Shown piece by piece: positions 26,701 through 41,700 of a DNA stretch of 64,000 bases; position 1 is the stretch's first letter, and the number at the start of each line of letters is the position of its first letter. The position numbers were made by a program, and so were the translations under genes. Origin of the DNA: Zerene cesonia. Its lineage: Eukaryota > Arthropoda > Insecta > Lepidoptera > Pieridae. The DNA lies in NCBI RefSeq assembly GCF_012273895.1, contig NC_052115.1, forward strand, positions 2,666,001-2,730,000. Direction: 5' to 3'. The notes under the pieces were generated by a model that saw nothing but the letters and a program-made list of their open reading frames with translations, was not told the DNA's origin and ran no database searches.

Positions 26701-29700
26701 CTTATTTCCTTCTTTGTAATATTCAGTGTTTTGCCTTTTTTGTTAGTTATATGTGTGTGTGTGTATGTGTTCTTGCATGTGATTAAATAATAATCTATAT
26801 CTTGGTCTATGTCTAGATCGGGACGCTATTTAGGGGATGCTGCGGGCATGTTTTAATGTCGTTTTTATCATTATTATTATTGAGTTGTAACAATCGCGAC
26901 ATTTTTCGACCATAACTACGAGATGAAAGGCGTTGTACTATAAGTTGTCTCTATACTGTGGTTATACTAGTAATTAAGTTCAAGATTTTAATTGGCATAA
27001 GTAGAAATATGTTAAAGTAAACGATTGTCGATATTTACGTTGTTAATGTCTTTCCTTGTCTAACTAGTTGTCTAGCATCCGAAATTAGTTAATTTATAAA
27101 TCTGTGCACTGTGCACTCACCTGCTTCAAAATCACGAAATATTAAAATAAACCAACGTATCTGTAATACGAAATTATGATATCAATTAGCATATATAATC
27201 TATAACTCACTCAGCCTCTTCGATAGTCTCCGACATGGCAAGGAAGACACAATTGAGCAGGATAGTAGCCATGACGAAATAATCGAAGTACTGGTTGGTG
27301 GAGAGGTAGACACAAGCGCGGCGGACCGGCGACCACGGTGACCACCAGAACAGGGACCTGGTAGCCGTGAACCGGTGGATGTAGTTCTTCCGAAACCGCT
27401 TCGACACAACGCAGAAGGTCTGGAAAAAAGGAATTTTAATTAGGGATTATAATAGAATGAAAAGAAATTTGATATACGATTATATATAGGCTGAATTAAA
27501 AGAGGGTTTTATTATAATATGTATACCACAGAAAATATTTTAAAAGAAATAAAGCTGGAGGTGTAACTAGTCATGAAGAGACAATTTATTTATTTGACTT
27601 TATTATTTTCTGAGTAGTTTATAATAGCTTAGTTTTTAACATAGAAATGTATTAAAAGAAAATGTCAGCATTCTTAACATTATCAAGCACATGATGATCT
27701 TGTAAATCGCGTATGTATTTAATTTACTTATATGGACTGGAAAGATATTAAAGTGAAAAATACTTCCCATGTACATTACACAACCTGTTTGAGATAAAAT
27801 GTCGAATGTTTAATAACAAATACATTTCATTAAAAATACTAAAGAAACAAGTAAATAATTCACGTAACCAACGAACTTTATCAAATCAATACCTACATGT
27901 TAAAATCCAGATAAAGAACAGTGATCAATATAATTAATTGTCCAATATTGTAGTGAGGCTTCCTTATTTACGGGTACCTCGTTTGTTTTGTTTCAAGTTT
28001 TATTAGCACAATAAATCCGTGCTCGTTAATTCTTGGCTATTCATGGCTGAGCTTTATGATTGCACCGAATAGATCTCGTCCAAAACCGTTTATTTTACTC
28101 CTATAAATTTTCAATTTGACTTACGCAAATCCTCTTATCTATTCAAATTGCAAATATTTCCCTTGTTTTCGGTTTCGTATTTTATCAAAGAATTTGAAAC
28201 GTCTCATTACATTATAATGAGTATTTTACTGCAAAACAAGTTTGTAAATTCGTTGAATGTCGTCACATGATTATTGAGTACTAGACTTGTTCTCAATCTA
28301 CATTATAATTCTATTCGATTCTAAATCACATTTTAGTGGCAATAGGCACATCTGGGGGCTTACTGTTGCCAGTATCGAGATCTAATTGAATCGAGTTGAA
28401 TTCGATCGAACACTAAATTGGTAGTTGGTACCATTGAAAACTTAGACACGATCGTGCTGTGGTTCAAAATTAAATTAATCTCGATCGAAATTTTCGGTCT
28501 ATTTCGATAATGCCATTCGATTTGGATATAAGACTAGGATAGGTTGCAAAGTAAAAATCCAAATACGAGGATGGATCAAAATCGTAATCAGATTGAAAAC
28601 AAAATATCGAATCAATGTCGATAGTAATGCTCCAGGAGTCTAGATTAAAATCAGCTTTTAGTTTTTTTATGCTTTTAATCAAATTACAAAAAATATGTTA
28701 ACTTGATACTGTATATGCGAACGTAACTCTGTCTGTCACTTCTTCACAACGAAACTACTGATATAATACCCATTTGGATGAAAGTTAGTACAGATATAGC
28801 TTGAGACGCGAATAATGACATTGGATAGTTTTTATCCCGGAAGTCACACAGGAACGGGAACAAAGCAGAGCAATCCTTGGGACTGCCTATATTTTCGTTT
28901 GATTACGCGGGCGACGTCGCGGTCGGATAACTAGCTTAAAATAATGAGGATGTCTAGAAATATAGTTTTGATCACGCGGAATAAAACATATACAAAAGGG
29001 ATAACAACTGTAATAGAATTAGTAATAAATTTCATTATCACACTAATAAATATTTCGCTATTAGTTTACTTATTATAAAGGTATTGTCAAATCCTTTAAT
29101 TATTCAGATACACGTATTCAAAACAAACAAAAACGTACATAATAGATTAAATAATTTACACAACAATAAATCTTAGTTAGCAGAATTAAGTCATAAATTA
29201 GAATTTGCCCGCACTTCGTCCACAGGTAGTTTACATTGGCCATGAAATTATTATTCTAATAAACTTGGACGGTTGTGAACAGTTAGGTTCCTAAACATAG
29301 TTTGTTAGTTGTGGACGAAATACGGGAGTCAAACATGTTCTTTAATTCTCGTTTTATTGCTTATTTAGTTGTTTTATTCATTCTGAAGGCACTTTAAAAA
29401 TTATATATAAAATGTATAACATTGAATTATAAATTATAAACGAATTTTTTGTTCACTATATGAATAATGATATCAATAATCTATACCTAATATTATAAAG
29501 CTAAAGAGTTTATTTGTTTGTTTGTTTGTTTGAACGCGCTTATCTCAGGGACTGCTTTTCCGATTTGAAAAATTATTTTCAGTGTTTGATAGCCCGTATA
29601 TTGTCGAAGGATGTAGGCTATACATATACCGCGGGCGAGTACCGTGAGTCTGTTAATAAAGTTCTGTGTATCATTATTGTACAGTAGGTTAGGAACTTCG

Positions 29701-32700
29701 GTAATGCATTTAGTGTTCCGAATGTGAAGATGGAGCTTGTCATGAGTGAATTTAATAAAGCATACGCAAGGCGTAGTCAGATTTTAGATTTGGGGAGTTG
29801 TAAATTGTTTCGAGAGGGGGCAGGGGGGTTAACCCTTTATAACCCTCACTCCTCCCAGCGATGGTTATGGCTAGAGGTTTATAATTTATTTACAACTCAT
29901 GGTACAATTCGCAAGAATGCATTTGAAGGTTTATTCAAGATTATCTATTAATGGTTACCGTAAATTACAACGGTCTAGTGTGAATGAGTATGAAACAATT
30001 GGGCTTGTGTAATTACATTTTTGGGATTCCACAATCATATTTTTACCTACTAGTTATTTATCTTTACTGCTTTTGTTTTTAATTTTGTATCCGCAAAAAG
30101 TAAGTGACTCGTTTTTGATTGCAATTGCACTTGATACGCAAGTACTTTAGTTTTTTTTGTTGTTTGTTGTATATTAAGTTTATAGAAGGATACTTTTTAC
30201 AGTTTACACTTAAACTTGAAATTATGGGTACATAAAAAGCTTGCGACGTACCTAAGTAGCAAAGTATACCTACCTTTCGCCGGTTGTCCAACGTTGTAAC
30301 GTTAAGAATTTATACTTTTTAATTTTAAAACATATTCCATTCAGAAAGCTTTAAAAACTTTATAATGATTTAAAAACGTAGAATAATAGTTTATTTAACA
30401 CTGCATTATCCACAAACGAGTCGCATTCCAAATAGGATGAAATCATTCAATTGTAAATAAATAATAGCAAAAAACATATGCAAGTAAAATTAATGTTAAA
30501 ATCACAACTCTAAAGGCGCCAATTTTTCAACAATGACCATAGAGTATAACAAATTTATTATCTGTAGAAATATAGCGAGCCAATTTTATTCATCCGCATT
30601 GTGGTTAAATAAATACAGCCCAGATATTGTAATACAAAATTAGGTGATAACCGCAGGCTAGCCACATTCGTCATACGCCAAAGTTTAATCTCATTATTTA
30701 GTATAGGATTAATTTTATTGTTTCCATATTTGTATCCGTATTATTTATTACTTACAATAAAGATTACTTGAATTTAAGGCTTTTTAGAAAAAAATGTATT
30801 TTAAATACAAAATAATAACCAATTAAAAGCTACTTGGCTAAATTAAAATATAAATCTTATGTTTTGTTTGCATACATTTATATATTGTGTAAAATGCAAT
30901 TTGTTTATATTATACTAGCTGTGCCCCGCGTTTTCACCCGCGTAAGTCCGTATCCCGTAAGAATATCGGGATGAAAAGGTGCCTATGTGTTATTCCAGTT
31001 GTCTAGCTATCTACGTACCAAATTTCATTGCAATCGGTTCAGTAGTTTTTGTGTGAAAGAGTAACAAACATACACACATCCTTACAAACTTTCGCACAGG
31101 TTTGTGTTTCCCACAATGCATTTCATGGTACACTTAACTGAGAAACTATTGCACTTATTTTCGAGTTCTCTCAAACTTCAAACGTGTTTCTAGCTGTCCT
31201 ACATTTGCCGTTAATTAATTAAAAACAAAATATTGCTTTGTTATAGAGAAATATGACAGTACAAACACGTCCACTAAATAAATTATATTTATGACTATAT
31301 TTCAAAGATATCAACAGACAAAAGGCGCCTAAAGTGAAACTGATATAGATTATTATGTTATCTATAGCGTAAGAGATAAGGTTTCCATTTCAAATTGTCA
31401 AATATTCTAATTCAATGTTGCTAGTTATATAAACAAAAACACTGGTTCAGTTCGGAGGAACTTGGCATCGACATTAAACTTGGACGGTTGGCTTAATACC
31501 TTTCAGTTTACGGCAGTTTAATACTCGACTGGTGTTATTATTTAGGTTATTAAATTTCCCCGAGCCCAGCGGCTGTGTATTATGTAATGTGGGCATTTAA
31601 AGATGCAAATATAAATATACATTTTGAGTAGCTCTGAATTAATATTAAATTGATTTCTGATTGATACTGCGCCTTTATTTAATAATTAATAATTATTTCA
31701 TGTTTTACAATGCAAGCTCTCTTCCTGGTATTATTTATTGTAATGACATTTTAATTGTAAATCATGTTCATATATTTTAATCAATATTTATAAATCCTGT
31801 ATTTATAGAATGTCAGATGAAATGTTGGTATGTTATTAGAGTTTATGTTGACTGTATATACCTTAGTATTCTTCTACTCTATGTTTATTTTTGTTGTTAT
31901 TTGAAATAATAAAATACATACAGTTATTATTTTATGTTGTATGTATATCAAGCGGATTTTTATATTAACTTCAGAAACTATTAATAAAAGCAATCAAATA
32001 AGATGTACATTACATTGTAAAAGTTAGTTGTCAGTCATATATATTCACCAAAAAGTAAACAAATTCACTTGGGGAAATTTAAACGAAAACTCGTACTCAA
32101 CATAGAAAGCAAAAAAGCAAAACACGTATCTATGTATCGCACAAAATGTATGTCAGATGTCGATATTGTAAGTGAAATATTAACAAAAATAAAACGAGAC
32201 TCTAGATAACCCAGGGGCTGATATATTCAGCGTCTGCTTCTGTCGCTTTTCGATTAACCTCGTGTGAGTTTTACCCACATTCCTCGGTTACTAGTAATCA
32301 TCATATATTCCGCACATATGTTTCTCCAAGCTTAGTAGCGGGAATTCGAAGTTTCTAGAAACTCTGTGCAGAATTTGCATGCAGCTTTTGTGTTTTGTTT
32401 TAAGACTTTGCATTTAATTAAATAAAGCACTATTTTGTTATTTGTAATCTAAATGTTGCTAAATGCAATACGCACTGCATATTGCTCTTATTCATTCAAT
32501 TAAATTATTCATTGAATTTGTTAATATGTCAATTATTTCATTATTCTTTATGCAAAATATACAAACGAATGAAAATAAAAAGGTTACCTTTGTATCAAAA
32601 TGTTGAATTGCAAGAGTATACAAAACATTAAATAAAACCCAATTCTAATGGATTTAGAGAAACATTAAAAATGGCATTGAAACCGGCTGCACTTCTATTC

Positions 32701-35700
32701 CGGGACACAAAAGCATCACAGATATAAAACGTGGTTTTCGAAAAAGAAGCAATGCTATTTCATCAGTTTGTGATCGACAGAAGCGTCATATTTCAACACG
32801 ATATCTGAACAGAGATATCGTTTGTGAAGTTACTGATATGAGCTTATTATAGAAGGGACCGACGACCTACTAACATTTTGTAAGCACAATAGGTAAATCG
32901 TTGAGTCTTGTTTGTTTGAACAAAGATAGAACGCTACGTGATTGTGTATATAAATAAAATATTCATAGAGGTTCTTCAATGGAAATACCTGGGTATTTTT
33001 ATATTTACTTTATAAAATCCAACATAAAAACAAGGGCTGTGATTTGATTGTATTTTAAATGAACGGTTTTCAAACGAGTTATGCGTACTGTGTAAAATAA
33101 ATGAATAATTTTTAAAATCAGCAGTAATTCGTAAGGATCGTTTTAAACTGCCCTTTCAACAAATAGCCGTCCTTAAAATTTCTTGTTCCCTTTTATTTCC
33201 ACTTCATAGAATCCGAGAAATCGATTTTTAATAATGGTTCTTCACAAGTAAAACGAATGCTTAAAAGCACCTTTTCAGAGACCATATTGATGATGAATTC
33301 GGTTTCCAATTCTGTTAATTCTGCTGAACGTATAATAAGGGTCGCTTCAATGTTTGATTGGAAATTTTAGGATTTTATTATTTAACCCGAATTTATTGTA
33401 ACTTGTTCGACGAAAACTAACAATCTAAAGAGCACGAGTTAAATGAACTCTAGTAGGTACCTAAAAAGTTAATTACGATTGTTTTATGGTTTACGCTTTT
33501 ACTAACTTCGTATGTAATACTAACTTATAATACTAATCAGAGGAAAACCCGAAATTTTTGGGATTTCCGTGATACAAACAATCCTACGTTCTTTCTAAGG
33601 TCTTAGCTATGTAAGTACCAAATTTCATCTAAGTTGGCTCAGTCATCATCAGTCGTCTATCTTCTTTACGATTGCTGTTATAAATTTCTTACATAAATTA
33701 ATTTTCGTAGTATAAAGGTTCCTGTAAGAGCTTTTATGGATCTTTAATCAATTACCCAATGTTGTAAGTTCACATCTTTTTTATTAATTCGTCCTCATTT
33801 AAAATGGTCATTTTACATGACTTTCATATCTATATTTAAATATTCCTTGACGCTTGCTCGCATTGATTTATAATCTATATTCCAGCTAATGCTGCGAAAG
33901 ACCTGTAAAGTCTTGTTTATTAATCAGTGTCATAATCATGAGCATATGAAATAGGAGGTCAGTCAGAACATTAAGAATCTGGGTCAAGATGCCAGCTCAC
34001 CTTGACGTTCCAATTTGAAAGAAGTCGGAATCAAGCAAGAGGTCTTCACCTCAATGGCTTTCAATGTGTTAGTGTGTTTTAATTAAAAACACCGGTCAAT
34101 GTTTGATACACATGTATTCTTATCGGAGACTGTCTCAAGGCCTCAGTATATTTAGATATAGTTGTTTGGAGCAATAATTTGTAATAAACAAAAGAAATGA
34201 GCTCTGAGCACGCATTAATGGGCTTGTTTAGAACTTTTTGAAATATAACTAAAATCGTTGTTAGTTGATATATAAAAAAAAACCTATATAGGCTTATAGA
34301 CTTTAATTTCTAAACCTATATATGTTTAGACGCGACAAAGAAATAAGAAATTTAGACATTTATGCTGTAATAAAACTAGTAATTCGTCCCTGGCTTCGAT
34401 CATGTTTGAATTGTAAATGTAAACTGTGTTCGAATCCACCTGATATAACACACGAAACATTTGATTAAAATCGACCCAGCTGTTTTGGTGGTGTTCAGTC
34501 CCACACACAGAAGAGATATACACATATAACTTTTTAAACAGATGTAAAATAGAAGGCAGAATGTTTAATATCGAAACGATATTAGCATTGGAAATCTGTC
34601 CGTATTGAAATATCAAGCTTCTAAATTCCTACCAATAATAACAATGAATCTTCTCTCAATTTACATCAATCAAAACGCTTAAAAGAATATTCTGATACAA
34701 TAATACAAATAAAATTACCATAATATTGTTACAAAGCGTGGCTCAACAATCGTTTCGTAGAACCCGGAAAACAAGATTACGTAGCGTTCGTAGCAATCAA
34801 GATCGTAGCAGCTTCACTGAGTTGCCCTTTCGGCTTACAATCTAAGGAACCCATTTAAGAATTATTACGTAGTCATTCTCACACATTTATATGGATGTGT
34901 GAGTAAGCCTATATGTTTTTTTTTTATCGGGGATGTAATGAAACGTTTCAAACAAGCTTATAAGCAGTTTTAATACATAATTTATCTATAGAAATTTTTA
35001 ACATTATTAGTAACTCACGTTTTTTATTATTCCTACTAATATTATAAACGCAAGAGTAACTGTATGTCTACCTGCTCTACACGTTAAAACTATTCAACCG
35101 ATTTGGGTGAAATTTAGTGCGGAAATAGTTTGAGAGCCGAGAGAGGGCATACGATCCCACGGGATATGAAAATATGCGGATAATACCCCGGGAGTGTCTG
35201 TAATTTCTTTTGACTACGTGGATTATTAATCCAATGTTTTATATATTTAGTTAGCTATAAATTCAACTTCAAAATAATTTAAATCACTTGCTCAATCAAG
35301 AAAAAACACGAACATTATTTAAGACGAGCTGTTAAATCTCGGCATAAGCCTGTTCACCTTAATTCAGGTTGTTAGGGAAGATCGATACCAACGGAAGTGC
35401 CTAAGGGAAAGATCTTATCGAAAACGTGAACAAATGAATTCGTTTTTTACTAACGTGCTTCAAACACGTCCCCGACATACCTTTAAAAAGGGCCTACTAG
35501 TCACAAAATTAGTCAATTTCAATATAATTTACAATAAAGCAACAAAAACGAACCCACAAATGAATTTAAATACGGTAAGCTCCTGTTTTGGAGGTTCATC
35601 ATCATAATTAAAGAGTGTCGTTTGAATAAATCGTTATATAACTACTAAACCTTACCACTTTAAAATAACTTTTGTACAAGTTCAAATTTTGCCAGCGAAC

Positions 35701-38700
35701 AAAACCGACCTGGACAAAACCGCTCAACATTGAAAATATTTTTATTCAAACTAAGTCCTACGTAATATTTTCCGTAGTTAAAAATACAGACTTGCAACAC
35801 TACAATTAATATATATTGGGTGTACATAAATCATCTAACTCAATGTCTGCAGTGTAGTATTCTTTTTAGTTTTAAATTAAACTTTATTTCGTTTATTGTT
35901 TTTTATTTATTCATTGTTGTATTAATAAACCTTTTATTCTTTTTTTTTGTTTAAGCTATTTGGTTCAAGACAATTTTGATTTTGTATTGACAATTTTTCA
36001 ATTTTCCTAAAAGTTTCTTTATTCACTAGTGCCACATGAATAGGTTTCGTATAACTAGAAGGTTGATTTACTAAGTCAATTAAGACTTATGTATAAAAAT
36101 AGCATCACAGAAAAAGGTTAATATTTTAACTTATTTACAGCCGTCAATCCTCCCTTTCCCTTAATCCTTTAAAAGCGGGTAACGCATACGCAGAGGCACT
36201 ACGCTCGCTTACCATCAGGCGAACCACCAGATCAGTTGCCCGCTGTGACATAAAAAAAGCCACATCAAAATTATATAGATGAAGTAACAATATGTATACC
36301 TACAGATTTAATTTCAATAGCTTATTCACCACGGAAAGTATATTCTCTACAAAATTGTATCATAAATATACATTATAAATTATATTTAATGTAATCTACA
36401 TTAATCAATTTTTACGTTCTATATAAATACTATAGGTATATTCTATCTCTATATCACAACGATGTAATAATATCGTACATATGATTGTAAGCTTTTTTTC
36501 CCGCGGGATTTGCGAGGGAGTATTAGAACCATCCCTAAATAATCCAACGAGCCATTGAACAATAAACTATCCAGTCCGAAGACTTACAAATGTAGACACG
36601 TAATATAAATATTTGCAACATATCATAAACAGGAACGGTGATGATATAAAAGTATATCTACATTTATAACGAATTGTTTAATCTACGAGTATTATGTCTA
36701 AAAGATATTTATTACCATAGGAATAACCAGCCAAGTGTGAATTTGACTCGCGTCCCTTGGGTCCCAACTCGCCAACATAATTTCCTGCGTTGATGCTGAT
36801 AATTCAAATTCCACCATTGCTTTATGCTGTCAAAAACCGATCTATATGTAACTTTTACTAAATGTTCCAGTTTAATAATTCATTATATGTCTAATTGCAA
36901 GAGAGTGCAATTGTACACACTTCTTGTTACGTATTTTGTACACATATTCTTCAATAATAGCCCCAATTTTAATACTGATAGTCTACAATGTATAAAATAT
37001 TCAATAAAAATTGCAAAAACAAAGTTTAAACTGAAGGAGGAAATGAGAAACTCGACTCGATGTCGCAAAATATAGTGGGCATTCAGCTCAACATCAAGTG
37101 CTCTTCTGTCTACAAGGTTTTATGCAAAGAGCCAAACAATTGTACAGTAAAAAACTAAAGGTGAGTTTCATATAATCTCATTGGATAATAAATAAAGTTT
37201 AAAGGAATTAATTAGCTTATGGCTTCTATGTTGGCATTTAGTTGGGTTAATTAATCAACGCCGGTTATTAAATTATTTATTTCATTCTGTACTATAAATA
37301 AATATTTGTAAGTCTGAAATTATTCCGTGTATCAAATGCATTCAATATATTATTAAAACAATAAGAAAATTTTAAATTTGTTCTATTTTGACTTCTAATA
37401 GCTAACCAAACAGAATTATAGTACTTAGTTTGTAAGAATATTTAAAAGCCTCAGGATGTTACCCGTCTGACTAAAGTTTAATTAAATTTTACCTACCATC
37501 TCAATATTGTATTTAGTCTTGCTGTTATATTCGGCTCTAACTTATTGTTTTCACAAATTTATCAAATCGCTATTAGTACATTTTCTGTTTCTTGATATAA
37601 TAATAAAGCTATAAATATCAGTTATTTAAGACAAAAAAATTCTTCGAGGTCTTCAAATAATATTGGACTAAATATAGCTTTGGAGAAGTTGTTTTTTGTT
37701 ATAAATGATGTTAAGTTAAGATTATATATGTTAAATATTTATTAGGTTCAAGCTAATGAACATTTTAAACTTTCTTTTGCTTAATAAAGCATAGCAATAG
37801 CCGAAAATCGGAATCCTCGAAGTTGAAATTTCGAGTGACGTTCAGTTTCGCGGTCATTAGGGAGCTTTGCTTACTCTGTCATAAAAAAAAAATAAAACAA
37901 AAAAAAGTCTATGTAACTGAGGGAAGATGTAGCTTTTTAATAAAGACATAATTTTCAAAATCGGCTACTTAGTTTTTGCGTGTAAAGATTACAAATATAT
38001 ACAAAAACAAATGATTCTTAGTTATAATATCATAAGTAAACATAAAGAAAAATCTATCTACAATTATAAACCTTGAAACAGTGTAAATACGTGAATTCAT
38101 TTCATAACTGTGTTCGTAATATCATGTTTAATACAAAGTCTTCTACTGGATAAGTCATAAGCATGGCATTGGCGCTTCCGACAGACGTTGACAAATTGTT
38201 TTGTTGCACAAACACAAGCAGAACAGGAAAACTGTATAAATAATTGGTACAAGCATGACATAATATTTTCATTTCAATGGTACAAGGTTACGTACTCATG
38301 CGTAGATTCTAGAAAATATTTGCTAACGTTAATGTAATGAAATCATATGTCAGTGCTTTTAATGAAATAGATGATCGTTTTATATTTCTTTAATTCATAT
38401 ATTTAAATACGTAGATTGATTGATTGATTGTGAGTTATGAAATTAATATTTTATTCAGTTTATTTTCCAAAAGGATTTAATTTGTTCCGTCGTACGGTCT
38501 TTTAATGTTTCGTATCTTCTAAAGTGTTTAATGATTTACTTTCTATATTTTATATTTAAAAGTTTACAATAGTTAATGAAAACAAAAAAAATAACAAATT
38601 CTAGAAAATTGGATTTGATTGATTAATTACACTTCATTCAATTGAAAAATATATATAATTCAATTTATTATTAATTTCAAGTAGTTACTGTACATCCACA

Positions 38701-41700
38701 ACTTACAAAACATAACATTTTCACAATCTTATTAAAGATTTACAATTAGCCAGCCCGCCGGTAAAGAAAGCACCAAGTTTAAATAGTTTTACGTCGTAGA
38801 CTGACCCAATGACGTCACAGCTGCCGCAGTGCCGACTCGGCACGCCTAGCTATCCCACGTGAAAATTATATACACCGCAGAGCAAGCCCTTACACACGCC
38901 TTCATTATGAATAGATCTCTGCAGACGTAGGCCTCTGTTTTTATTGACCGTCGGTTGATTAGGCGAACAAAGAAACGACCGCTTTTTTATGTACATATGT
39001 AAACGAGTCTTATTCAAGCAATTCTGTGTTATCTACAGTTGAAATAATAGTAAATACACGGTTGTTTATAAATTTTCCGCCGCTATATGTATATGGGTAA
39101 TGATGATTAATTGAGTATTATTAGTATAGGATTGACGTTTCTTTAATTACTTTTTCATTTATCTGCAATTTGGTATACATAGATAGTACTTTAAATTTGA
39201 TACGTGTTACATTTTATCTGGCTTATACTTCACGAGCAGCTCAAAAGTAGTACTACAAGTCTACTACAAACTTCTGCACCGCGTAAACGATCGTATAATA
39301 GAATTTGCATGCTCGTAATAAAAATCTTATTTGATAACTTCATTCTATCCCCCAATGACAAATATGACAGATGTTTTAGTCCACCCAAGAGGATAAAAAT
39401 GTAACTGCCTATAAAATTTATTTTTGCCATAAATTTTATTGAAACAAGGAATCCACTTGAAGATGTTGTTGAACCTTTTTCCTAATTTATTTTCGTACGT
39501 TTAAATAGGTTAAAATATTATTTTAACAGCGCGGAATGTGGTTTGATTAAATTAAGGTTCGCCTGATTGTTATCTCCATATCCTGTTTCTCTCAAAGGGA
39601 TTATGTATTCAGGATTTCACGCACACAAACAAAATAATTTACTTATCCTACAAAAATTATACCAAGAACAAAACATTAATTTTAAATGCATCTCACTTAT
39701 CTTTACTTCTATCTTCTATCTCTTCTTCTATCTTATCCTTGACCCTTGAATCACATAAAGAAAACTGAGATTTTTGTTCGTGTCTATACTATACATAGCA
39801 TATAAACGAATTTATATCAAATAAATTCACACGATTTATAACGAATACAATTTTATTGAACAAGATTGTTTGCTGAATATGTAAATTCATAAAACCATTT
39901 ACGTACGTAAGCATCTCGAAATAAAAGCTAAGAATCCCGTCTCGACCTGGGGTGAATGGCTATGATCCAATTTACATATCAATATTTCTCATGTAAAGTG
40001 TAGCGCAATTCGCAAATCTAATCTGATGCTGTGTCTTTGTAGCTTTATCGCAGACAGATAGACTGCAAGGCAGTACTACTTTTGAAGACATACGTACGTA
40101 TACGTACGTATACGTATTATATACGTTGATGAAAGGCTTTGGATGGATTGGTGTGGTAAACGGGTGATGTTACGATATGGGTGATAATCAAAACTCAATG
40201 TTAGAGAAAAAAAAAAAGGATGGTATAAAGTGTTTTATCAAAATAAGATCATCCTTATGAAGGTCGTGTTAATGTGAAGATCAATAAGGGTAGTCATAAA
40301 AATGTTTATTAACGCTATAATTACTTACATAAACTCTATACAAATTAATTATGTTTTGTAAATGTCTATAAATAGAATTTTACTGCTAAACTTAAAGATT
40401 TCAGATGTGAATGTAAGAGATATTGTATATCCCAGTTCAAGAGAAATACTGGTAATAAATGTTTGGCCTCGGAACAAAGAAACCCAAATCAAATCGCTTT
40501 CACGCTACTATATTATTTATTCCTGTTTCACTGACTGGACCGAAACAATTTCTCGGCTAACAAAAATTGTGAGAATGGTTTATGTTGTTGGATATAAAAT
40601 CATTGAGGGTAGAATTAAAAGGAAAACTGCAAAACAAAATACGACATTTCAACAATCGAATAAATACACGCGTGTTGAAGCTGATGTTACGGTATATAGT
40701 ATCTACAATTTCATTTATTTTATGCCAATATTAAGATAATTAAATCTAAAATTGTTCCATTCCATTAATTAACGGGCTTAGAAGAGCTAAAAATGAGCTA
40801 AAATGACGCAAGCACACATTTATACCATCAACGAATCAATGGTCTCGGCTGGTTCTGTCGGTATACATGCATACATGCATGTAATTTCATTTATAGAAAT
40901 AAAAACTGACCCATACATATACACGTTATATACAGATATACGTTAAAACCAATACCAGCTAGAATGTTATACTAGAACGATCACGGTGTCAATAGCCAAG
41001 TGAAGGTTAGCAATTAAAAGTACTGAAAAATCGCCAAACATTGGAGTGCAGGTGCCCCAACAAATAATTACTCTCTCGAAAGCATTGCTTTGTCTCTGTA
41101 TTTCGCTCTTCGCCGAAGAGAAATATTCCACGAATTTTTTAGAGGGATATATAACGTGAATATACATAACCAGTTGCTATCGTTTATTGGTTTCATCTTG
41201 CGTGTGGTGTTATACCAGTATTATGTATTCTTAATAGTAAATTATTTCATCATCAAAAGTATTACCAGTACAAAGTAGACTCGAGAGTGTCTGAGTGTGT
41301 ATAATCTAAAACTCTAGGCTTTAACTCAGCTTTCCGACGTGATTCAACCGACTTAATATTTATTATCTATGGAAAGTGTCCAAAATATTTTTAATATTAA
41401 TCTGTAGTCATATTATTTTACGGATAAAAATTTAATTCTCCGAGATCTCTACGAATTGCATTCTTGAATAAAATACAGTCGTTTATTATATTTAACCGAC
41501 GTTCCCAATAACGACCCTGGTTCGCAAATTCACTGTATTTTTTTTTGTATTGATATTCATTAACTTCAGGGGTTTCAACGGAATGATGTGATTTTCTTTG
41601 TGTTTTATAGGAAATTATTGTCACTTGGTCCTATTGTAAAACCTGAAGTTTTGTGGATAAAATTCATTATTTATATGGGACATATTATATATAAATTAAT

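Larger units (their letters stand above)
12435..27210 (-). other. NaCP60E: Intron between coding exons 2 and 3 (about 14.8 kb, with assembly gap)
   Basis: GT-AG intron, phase 2. Contains the repeat at 12675-12800, Helitrons at 13507-13658, 17432-17788, 20043-20217 and 26292-26491, the tRNA-related sequence at 16321-16390, the 31 bp TIR element at 16826-16990, the LINE-like tail at 19720-19860, the gap at 23618-24617 and the hairpin at 25134-25177. Its true length is unknown because the gap is a placeholder. Confidence 0.85.
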
